This document shows positions 57,850-64,000 of a stretch of DNA of 64,000 nt, piece after piece; position 1 is the stretch's first letter; each line of letters begins with the position of its first letter. Both the position numbers and the translations under genes were made by a program. The DNA is taken from positions 310,001-374,000 of the forward strand of contig NZ_CP053939.1 in the NCBI RefSeq assembly GCF_013267835.1, written 5' to 3'. The notes below the pieces were generated by a model. That model was given only the letters and a program-made list of their open reading frames with translations, did not search any database and had not been told where the DNA came from. The DNA is from Neisseria mucosa (lineage in GTDB: Bacteria; Pseudomonadota; Gammaproteobacteria; Burkholderiales; Neisseriaceae).

Positions 57850-60330
57850 ATGGCTAAGCAAAAACTCCCCATCTCCGGCTACGATTACGTTATGCCCAAA
57901 CCGGATGCAGAAACCATCCGCAAGTCCATTGTTTACAAGTTGATTTTCATCTTGGGCGTCGATCCTAAAGAAGCAACTTCACACCAATGGCTCAATGCCG
58001 CCATGTTGGCCGCACGCGACCTGATTGCCGAGGATTTCCTCAAAACACGCCGCGCCCACATCGACAACAGCAAACGCATGGTTTATTACCTGTCTATGGA
58101 ATTCCTGCTCGGCCGTGCGTTTGTCAATGCGCTGATTAACGAAGGCGTTTATGCCGAGTTTGAAGAAGCCTTCAAGCAACTGGGCAAAGAATTTGCCGAT
58201 GTCTGCGAACAAGAAGAAGATCCGGGTTTGGGTAACGGCGGTTTGGGCCGTCTGGCCGCCTGCTTCCTCGACTCATTGGCAACCCTGCGCATTCCTGCCA
58301 TGGGCTACGGTATCCGTTACCAATACGGTATGTTCAAACAAGAAATCGTGGACGGCCAACAAGTCGAAAAACCCGATTTGTGGCTCGACCAAGATTTGGC
58401 ATGGCAGTTTGCCCGTCCGAACAAACAATATTCCGTCCGTTTCGGCGGCCAAGTATTGAACTTGGGCAACAAAAAAGAATGGCAGCCGAGCGAAGAAATT
58501 TCCGCTTGGGCATACGATGAAATTATTCCGGGCTATGGCGGCGAATGTGCCAACCCATTACGCTTGTGGGCTGCACACGCAGGCAACCTGTTCGACCTTG
58601 CCGACTTCAACCGAGGCGACTATGCCTCTGCCGTTCGCGCACAAAACAGCGACGAAAACATCTCGCGCGTCCTCTATCCTAACGACTCTACCGATTCCGG
58701 CCGCGAATTGCGCCTGAAGCAAGAATACTTCTTGGTTTCTGCTTCCGTTCAAGATATTGTTGCACGCCACAAATGCCGTTTCCCAAGCATCCGCACGCTG
58801 GCGGACGAAGTCGCCATCCACTTGAACGACACCCATCCGGTACTCGCCATTCCAGAATTGATGCGCATCCTGATTGACGAAGAGGGCATCGAATGGACTG
58901 AAGCATGGAATATGTGCTGTAAGATTTTCTCTTACACCAACCACACATTGATGAGCGAAGCCTTGGAAACCTGGCAGGTTGACCTGATGGGCCGTCTGCT
59001 GCCGCGCCATTTGGACATCATCTTTGAAATCAACGCCTACTTCCTCAATGCCTTACGCGCCATCGGCAACTTCGACGACGACTTTGTCCGCCGCGTATCC
59101 ATCATTGACGAAACCCACGGCCGTCGCGTCCGCATGGCATGGCTTGCCGTGATCGGTTCGCACAAAGTTAATGGCGTGGCCAAAATCCACTCCGATTTGA
59201 TGACCACATCCATTTTCGCCGACTTTGCCAAAGTATTCCCGGAACGCTTTACCAACGTAACCAACGGCGTAACCCCGCGCCGCTGGATCAACATCGCCAA
59301 CCCGGGCCTGACCAAATTCTTGGACAAACATCTGGGCAACGAAGACTGGCGTCTGCATTTGGACAACCTGACCAAGCTCAACGACAAAGTGGACGATGCC
59401 TCCGTACAGGCAGAATTCGGCGCAGTGAAAAAAGCCGCCAAAGAGCGCCTCGCCAAATACATCGAAACCGAGCTGGGCATCAAGGTTAATACCGATGCAC
59501 TTTTCGACATCCAAATCAAACGTATCCACGAGTACAAACGTCAAGCGTTGAACGTGATGCATATCGTCGACCGTTACAACAAAATCCTAGAAAACCCGGA
59601 TTTCGATTGGCAGCCGCGCGTGTTCATCTTTGCCGGTAAAGCCGCTTCCGCCTATTACATGGCGAAGAAAATCATCCGACTGATTAACGACGTTGCCAAA
59701 GTCATCAACAACGACACCCGTATCCGCGACCTGATTAAAGTTGTATTCATCCCGAACTACAGCGTCAGCCTCGCCCAAATCATCATCCCGGCCGCCGATT
59801 TGCACGAACAAATCTCACTGGCGGGTACAGAAGCATCCGGCACCAGCAACATGAAATTCGCCCTCAACGGCGCGCTTTGCATGGGTACGCTGGACGGCGC
59901 GAACGTCGAAATTTTGGAAAAAGTCGGCGCGGACAACTGCTTTATCTTCGGTAACACCGTCGAGCAAGTTGAAGAAATCCGCCGCAACGGTTACGACCCG
60001 TTGAGCTATATCGAGCGAGACAGCGACCTGCGCCGCGTCGTCAACCAAATCAGCCAAGGCACTTTCTCTCCGGAAGAGCCAAATCGCTACAACGACGTGT
60101 TGCAACCATACGGCGACTTCTATCAACTGATGGCCGATTTCCGCAGCTACATCGATACGCAATACAAAGCGGACGAACACTACCGCAACGTATCCGCATG
60201 GCGCAAATCAGCCTTGATCAACATTGCCAACATGGGCTTCTTCTCATCCGACCGCTCCATCGCCGACTACTGCCGCGATATTTGGTACATCAAACCATTG
60301 AGCGAAAAAGAATTGCCCGGCAAAAATTAA
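57850..60330 (+). CDS. glgP: Glycogen/maltodextrin phosphorylase
   Basis: 826 residues (E. coli GlgP 815). Releases glucose 1-phosphate from the non-reducing ends of alpha-1,4-glucans. The PLP-binding lysine is K669 in GTSNMKFALNGA; the N-terminal half has YYLSMEFLLGRAF, LGNGGLGRLAACFLDS and HLNDTHPVLAIPELMRIL, and IKRIHEYKRQALN marks the glucose-phosphate region. No N-terminal phosphorylation site of the animal type. AAAGG precedes the ATG. Last gene of the glycogen locus, closed by two terminators. Confidence 0.97.
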   Translation: MAKQKLPISGYDYVMPKPDAETIRKSIVYKLIFILGVDPKEATSHQWLNAAMLAARDLIAEDFLKTRRAHIDNSKRMVYYLSMEFLLGRAFVNALINEGVYAEFEEAFKQLGKEFADVCEQEEDPGLGNGGLGRLAACFLDSLATLRIPAMGYGIRYQYGMFKQEIVDGQQVEKPDLWLDQDLAWQFARPNKQYSVRFGGQVLNLGNKKEWQPSEEISAWAYDEIIPGYGGECANPLRLWAAHAGNLFDLADFNRGDYASAVRAQNSDENISRVLYPNDSTDSGRELRLKQEYFLVSASVQDIVARHKCRFPSIRTLADEVAIHLNDTHPVLAIPELMRILIDEEGIEWTEAWNMCCKIFSYTNHTLMSEALETWQVDLMGRLLPRHLDIIFEINAYFLNALRAIGNFDDDFVRRVSIIDETHGRRVRMAWLAVIGSHKVNGVAKIHSDLMTTSIFADFAKVFPERFTNVTNGVTPRRWINIANPGLTKFLDKHLGNEDWRLHLDNLTKLNDKVDDASVQAEFGAVKKAAKERLAKYIETELGIKVNTDALFDIQIKRIHEYKRQALNVMHIVDRYNKILENPDFDWQPRVFIFAGKAASAYYMAKKIIRLINDVAKVINNDTRIRDLIKVVFIPNYSVSLAQIIIPAADLHEQISLAGTEASGTSNMKFALNGALCMGTLDGANVEILEKVGADNCFIFGNTVEQVEEIRRNGYDPLSYIERDSDLRRVVNQISQGTFSPEEPNRYNDVLQPYGDFYQLMADFRSYIDTQYKADEHYRNVSAWRKSALINIANMGFFSSDRSIADYCRDIWYIKPLSEKELPGKN

Positions 60331-60349
60331 GCGTTGAGCAGATAGCGAG

Positions 60350-60384
60350 AGCCGATACATCGGAAAGGTGTATCGGCTTTTTTT
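60350..60384 (+). terminator. Intrinsic terminator of glgP
   Basis: AGCCGATACA pairs with TGTATCGGCT around a 9-base loop, followed by TTTTTTTA, 20 bases past the stop. Confidence 0.9.
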
Positions 60385-60416
60385 ATATTCGCTGTTTTGA
60401 ATTGGATAACAAACTT

Positions 60417-60452
60417 AAAAGGCCGTCTGAAACCTTTCAGACGGCCTTTTGT
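60417..60452. terminator. Second terminator, inverted DUS, between glgP and the ribB-type gene
   Basis: AAAAGGCCGTCTGAAA, 2 bases, TTTCAGACGGCCTTTT with T runs both ways, so it also ends the gene at 60484 on the minus strand. Confidence 0.82.
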
Positions 60453-60483
60453 TTCATTTGCTTTGAGTATCAATCAAGCAAGA

Positions 60484-61824
60484 TTATTTTTCAGCTTCTT
60501 CAAAGCCGACGACTTCGAGGCCGAAGCCGGTTAGGCCGGTGAAGGATGACGGTTGGCCGAGGACGCGCAGTTTTTTGACGTTGAGACCGGCGAGGATTTG
60601 TGCGCCTATGCCGTAGCTTTTGCTGTCCCATTTGTAGGCTTGGTTGGCGCCTTTGGGCAGGGTGCGGTCGAGCAGGGTGGCGCCGTCTTCGGTGCGGTGC
60701 AGGAGGATGACGACGCCGCTTTCGGCTTGTTGGATGCGCTCAAGGGCTTTGGGCAGCGACCATGAGTGGCGCGGGTTGGTTTGGATGAAGTCCATGACGC
60801 TGAAGGGTTCGTGGACGCGGACGAGGGTTTCTTCTTCGGCGGAAGGTGTGCCTTTGACAAGGGCGAGGTGGGTTTCGCCGGAGAGTTTGTCAACGTAAAC
60901 GTGTTGTTGGAACTCGCCCCACGGGGTTTGTACGGGCGCGTTGCCCATGTCTTCAAGCAGGCTTTCGGTACGGCTGCGGTATTCGATGAGGTCGGCAATG
61001 GTACCGATTTTGAGGTTGTGTTCTTCGGCGAACTTCATCAGTTCGGGCATACGCGCCATGGTGCCGTCGTCGTTGATGATTTCGCAGATGACGGCGGCGG
61101 GAATCAGGCCGTTCATTTGTGCCAGGTCAACGCCGGCTTCGGTGTGTCCTGCGCGGACGAGTACGCCGCCTTTTTGGGCACGCAGTGGGAAGATGTGGCC
61201 GGGTTGGACGATGTCTTCAGGTTTGGCGGATGGGGAAACGGCGGTTTGAATGGTCAGGGCGCGGTCGGCGGCGGAAATGCCGGTGGTGATGCCGTGGGCG
61301 GCTTCGATGGAGACGGTAAAGTTGGTGCCGTATTGCGCGCCGTTTTTCTGGGTCATCATGGGCAGGCCGAGTTTTTCGACCATTTCACCGTCCATCGGCA
61401 GGCAGACCAGGCCGCGTGCGTTTTTGATCATGAAGTTGATGGCTTCGGGGGTAACGAATTGGGCGGCCATCAGCAAGTCGCCTTCGTTTTCGCGGTCTTC
61501 GGCATCGGTGATGATGACCATTTTGCCGGCTTTGATGTCTGCTAGGATTTCGGGGATGGTGGAGATGTGGGACATGGTATTTCTTTCTTGGCTGATGGTG
61601 GGGGCGTGGCGGTCTTGGTGGTCTTGATCCAGCCACATGTCAGGCATATTGGCTGCCTGCTCGATTTTTCGGGCTTTTTTCTCGCCGAAAGATTTGTTTT
61701 TCAGCAGGGCGGACAGCTCGCCTTGGTTGATGGCGATGGCTTGGGCAAACTTGGTTTGCTGGCCGTTGTGGTGTTGTGTTATCCATTGCCGCAGGTTGTG
61801 GCGGCGCAGGTCGGTGGTATTCAT
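60484..61824 (-). CDS. HTH domain fused to 3,4-dihydroxy-2-butanone 4-phosphate synthase and a degenerate RibA-like domain
   Basis: 446 residues in three parts. Residues 1-70 look like an XRE-type helix-turn-helix (KFAQAIAINQGELSALLKNK, KKARKIEQAANMPDMWLDQ). Residues 84-290 are RibB: VIITDAEDRENEGDLL, GLVCLPM, TGISAADRALTI, GHIFPLRAQKGGVLVRAGHTEAGVDL. The rest aligns with GTP cyclohydrolase II at its end (YGIGAQILAGLNVKKLRVLG) but lacks the zinc cysteines and the catalytic region, as in RibBX proteins. The enzyme makes the four-carbon riboflavin precursor. An internal ATG at 61575 would give the 363-residue RibBX alone, so the HTH might be translated only sometimes; both starts have weak ribosome-binding sites. 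No FMN riboswitch is seen. Confidence 0.85.
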   Translation of the reverse strand: MNTTDLRRHNLRQWITQHHNGQQTKFAQAIAINQGELSALLKNKSFGEKKARKIEQAANMPDMWLDQDHQDRHAPTISQERNTMSHISTIPEILADIKAGKMVIITDAEDRENEGDLLMAAQFVTPEAINFMIKNARGLVCLPMDGEMVEKLGLPMMTQKNGAQYGTNFTVSIEAAHGITTGISAADRALTIQTAVSPSAKPEDIVQPGHIFPLRAQKGGVLVRAGHTEAGVDLAQMNGLIPAAVICEIINDDGTMARMPELMKFAEEHNLKIGTIADLIEYRSRTESLLEDMGNAPVQTPWGEFQQHVYVDKLSGETHLALVKGTPSAEEETLVRVHEPFSVMDFIQTNPRHSWSLPKALERIQQAESGVVILLHRTEDGATLLDRTLPKGANQAYKWDSKSYGIGAQILAGLNVKKLRVLGQPSSFTGLTGFGLEVVGFEEAEK

Positions 61825-62021
61825 GATGGGATGAAGTTGAATTGTGTGTAATGGATTGTAGTCTTGTCTTTACCAAAAGGCAAACTTTGTTTGTGGGAAT
61901 TTTTATTACTTTTTGGTAATGAAATTTATTGTTTCAGACGGCCTGAATATGGCTTGAAATTGATGGTTTTGGGAGAATATGGGGAATGTTTTGATGATTA
62001 TTTTAACGGGGGATGTTTGAA

Positions 62022-62624
62022 ATGAAAATGTTTGGGCGCGGATTGACCGTGCTGGTGTTGTGTGCGCTGACGGCTGCGGGCGGCTGGTTTTATGCCCTGC
62101 ATGGTCAGAACGAAGAACATCAGGTTTTGTCCCGTGAAGGGGTTTTGATGCAGATTAAGCAGATGAACCGCTTGGAAAGTACGGCGTTTTATATCGATAC
62201 GATTATCCGTACGGAGAAAAAAGGGGATTGGCGCAGGCTGTGGCAGGATTCGCAAAGCGGTATTTTTATTGTGCGCGGTAAGGTGTTGGCCGGTTTGGAC
62301 TTGGACAAATTAGGCGCGGACAATGTCAATATTGTGGATGACAAAGTCTTAATCAGCCTGCCGGCGGTGGAAATTTTGAGCGTGGATTTGGAAAATATCG
62401 AAGTGTACGATATTCAGACCGGCTCGTTTAATTTGCTGCCTATGGATAAGTCGGTATTTAAGACAGTGCAGGAAGAGGCGAGACGGCAGGTGTTGCAAAG
62501 CGCGTGTAAGGCTGAGATTTTGGAACATGCCAACCGTCAGGCGCAAATGCAGTTGGAAAACCTGTTTGCATTGACGCAGACGAAGGTGTCCGTCTATCCG
62601 GCTGCGGTAGGGAAGTGCGGTTAA
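62022..62624 (+). CDS. DUF4230-type membrane-anchored protein
   Basis: 200 residues from the ATG at 62022, eight bases after GGGGA; the ATG at 62013 lies too close to that site. An N-terminal hydrophobic helix (residues 6-23) anchors it, with the rest exported. The body shows the DUF4230 pattern: EGVLMQIKQMNRLESTAFYIDTIIRTEKKG, GKVLAGLDLDKLGADNV, ISLPAVEILSVDLENIEVYD, and a helical end. No function is known for this domain. It converges on amiC through a DUS terminator. Confidence 0.75.
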   Translation: MKMFGRGLTVLVLCALTAAGGWFYALHGQNEEHQVLSREGVLMQIKQMNRLESTAFYIDTIIRTEKKGDWRRLWQDSQSGIFIVRGKVLAGLDLDKLGADNVNIVDDKVLISLPAVEILSVDLENIEVYDIQTGSFNLLPMDKSVFKTVQEEARRQVLQSACKAEILEHANRQAQMQLENLFALTQTKVSVYPAAVGKCG

Positions 62625-62643
62625 ATAGATTGCTTGCAAAGAT

Positions 62644-62674
62644 AAGGCCGTCTGAAAATTTTTCAGACGGCCTT
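62644..62674. terminator. Bidirectional DUS terminator between DUF4230 gene and amiC
   Basis: AAGGCCGTCTGAAAA and TTTTCAGACGGCCTT nearly abut, with short T runs on both sides, between converging genes. Confidence 0.8.
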
Positions 62675-62689
62675 TGTTTCATCAAGCCA

Positions 62690-63937
62690 TTATCCGCGGC
62701 GTAAAACGGCGGTATTGATGTATTTTTGAATGCCTGATGCAATGGCTTGGGCGCATTGTTGGCGGAATGATTCGCTGCCGAGCAGCCGCTCTTCGGTAGG
62801 GTTGGAGAGGAAGGCGGTTTCCACCAAAATGGACGGAACGTCCGGAGCGCGAAGGACGGCAAAGTTGGCTTCGTCAACGCGGCCTTTGTGCAGTTGGTTG
62901 AGTTTACCCAATTCGGTCAGCACCAAATGGCCGAGTTTGCGGCTGTCGCGCAGGGTTGCGGTTTGGGTCATGTCCAAAATCGTGTTGTCAACATTGCGGT
63001 TGCCACTGGTCTGAATGCCGCCGATGGCGTCGGCGTTGTTTTGAGTTTGGGCCAGGAATTTTGCCGCCGAGCTGGTCGCGCCTTTGGTATTGAGCATGTA
63101 CACGCCGGTACCGCGTGCGGACGGGCTGGTAAAGGCATCGGCGTGAATGGAAACAAATACGTCGGCATTGCGCGCGCGGCCTTTGGCGACGCGGATGCCC
63201 AAGGGAATGAAGATGTCTTCGTTGCGCGTCATGAATACGTTGTAACCCAAGGCTTCGAGGCGTTTTTTGGTTTCGCGTGCGATGGAGAGTACGACGTTTT
63301 TCTCTTTGAGGCCGCTCGGTCCGATGGCACCGGGGTCTTCGCCGCCGTGGCCGGGGTCGAGCATGATCACGGGACGGCGGTTGCCGCCGCTGCCGCGATT
63401 GCTTTTAGGGGCAGGGGTGTCGTATGCGGTGTTGGTATTGGGACGTTGTTTGGGGACGCTGCCGTTGAGCAGGGCCATCATCGGGTCGTTGGCATCTGCG
63501 CCGTGCGGATAGAGGTCGATAACCAAGCGGTTTCTGAAGTTGCCGACGGGGGCGAGCGCAAAGACTTGCGGATGGGTGCTTTGTTTGAGGTCGATGACGA
63601 TACGCACGGTGCTGGGCGTATTTTGACCGGCGCGGATGCTGCGGATGAAAGGGTCGTCAGACAGCACTTTGCTGGAAATGCCTTGCAGGACGCTGTTGAT
63701 TTCCGCTCCTTGAATATCCACAACCAACCGGTTGGGGTTGTCCAACATAAAATGTTGGTATTTCATCGAGTGGTTGCTCTCAAGGGTAACGCGTGTGTAG
63801 GCGTTCGCCGGCCAAATGCGGACGGCAAGGAATTGCGCAGGAGAGGCCGGTTTGGCCAATGCGGCACCAACGGGCGTGAGGGTGAGAAATAGTCCTGTGC
63901 CTTGACGGAGAATGTGTCTTCTAGTTAATTTGACCAT
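62690..63937 (-). CDS. amiC: N-acetylmuramoyl-L-alanine amidase AmiC
   Basis: 415 residues. The N-terminus MVKLTRRHILRQGTG with a following hydrophobic stretch looks like a twin-arginine signal, as in E. coli AmiC. An AMIN domain (about 35-140, targeting peptidoglycan at the septum) precedes an Amidase_3 zinc domain with LDPGHGGEDPGAIG, the second ligand Glu nearby, VSIHADAF and the catalytic Glu in LVETAFLSNP. It splits daughter cells by cutting the stem peptide from muramic acid. It begins four bases after the stop of an upstream gene, so the two are probably coupled. Confidence 0.95.
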   Translation of the reverse strand: MVKLTRRHILRQGTGLFLTLTPVGAALAKPASPAQFLAVRIWPANAYTRVTLESNHSMKYQHFMLDNPNRLVVDIQGAEINSVLQGISSKVLSDDPFIRSIRAGQNTPSTVRIVIDLKQSTHPQVFALAPVGNFRNRLVIDLYPHGADANDPMMALLNGSVPKQRPNTNTAYDTPAPKSNRGSGGNRRPVIMLDPGHGGEDPGAIGPSGLKEKNVVLSIARETKKRLEALGYNVFMTRNEDIFIPLGIRVAKGRARNADVFVSIHADAFTSPSARGTGVYMLNTKGATSSAAKFLAQTQNNADAIGGIQTSGNRNVDNTILDMTQTATLRDSRKLGHLVLTELGKLNQLHKGRVDEANFAVLRAPDVPSILVETAFLSNPTEERLLGSESFRQQCAQAIASGIQKYINTAVLRRG

Positions 63938-63941
63938 GATT

Positions 63942-64000
63942 CTAAACTTTTTCGGCCTTGGTTTGTGTGGGCGGAAAAGGTGCAGGTTCTGCCCTTATCG
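63942..64000 (-). CDS. 3' end of a gene upstream of amiC, possibly tsaE
   Basis: On the minus strand a frame open to the window edge ends with TAG at 63942-63944 (last residues ...FPPTQTKAEKV). Only 19 codons are visible, so the product cannot be recognised. tsaE precedes the amidase gene in many proteobacteria, which makes it a reasonable guess from context only. Confidence 0.35.
   Translation of the reverse strand, partial: IRAEPAPFPPTQTKAEKV

Noticed and set aside
61825..62021. FMN riboswitch upstream of the ribB-type gene
   Set aside because: No RFN-element conserved segments are present in the short upstream region.

Overview
The window is chromosomal DNA of a Neisseria species. Copies of the neisserial DNA uptake sequence (core GCCGTCTGAA) occur throughout, mostly in the AGGCCGTCTGAA form and mostly as inverted pairs that double as transcription terminators. 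That dialect belongs to commensals such as the N. subflava/flavescens group, not to N. meningitidis or N. gonorrhoeae, whose form is ATGCCGTCTGAA. A glycogen locus and a degraded IS30-type transposase fit a commensal, but the species call is inference.

Layout. 1-5100: end of a copper chaperone gene, then mnmA, fadD and pyrG. 5100-9750: alpha-carbonic anhydrase, a trimeric-type porin, a CNP1-like protein, an AT-rich orphan SUKH-like gene, a TusA-like protein and a lipoprotein. 9800-19630: pyrC, a serine hydrolase, cysD without cysN, hemolysin III, an alanine symporter, yebC, dsbB, a cytochrome c, hemH and tgt. 19800-27612: a translation block of tRNA-Val, thrS, infC, rpmI, rplT, pheS, pheT, ihfA and a MerR-like gene, rich in apparent RNA-level control. 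27900-36120: trpA-accD, yqeY, rpsU with a long structured leader, ltgA, fxsA, a membrane-anchored spermidine-synthase-like protein and a second porin. 36440-43740: an oligopeptide uptake locus (oppA, aminopeptidase P, oppB, oppC and a fused oppD-oppF). 43780-50970: metY, an IS30 remnant, tRNA-Ser, yaaA, ridA, apaH, an FAD-linked oxidase, an Ala-rich repeat lipoprotein and slyD. 51119-60450: glycogen metabolism. 60484-64000: an HTH-fused ribB-type gene, a DUF4230 protein, amiC and the end of another gene.

How the genes work together. The glycogen locus encodes an intact 1428-residue protein joining a full amylomaltase (MalQ) to a full branching enzyme (GlgB), followed by debranching enzyme GlgX and phosphorylase GlgP. 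glgC and glgA are not here. The opp locus pairs peptide import with a cytosolic prolyl aminopeptidase. The translation block shows several candidate control elements: a terminator between tRNA-Val and thrS, an ATC start codon for infC, a hairpin/pseudoknot before rpmI-rplT, and alternative hairpins before pheS. The rpsU leader starts from a near-consensus promoter and carries three tandem hairpins, one holding a perfect Shine-Dalgarno sequence.

No CRISPR array, prophage or intact insertion sequence was seen. The observations most worth follow-up are the MalQ-GlgB fusion, the HTH-RibB fusion and the rpsU and rpmI-rplT leaders.
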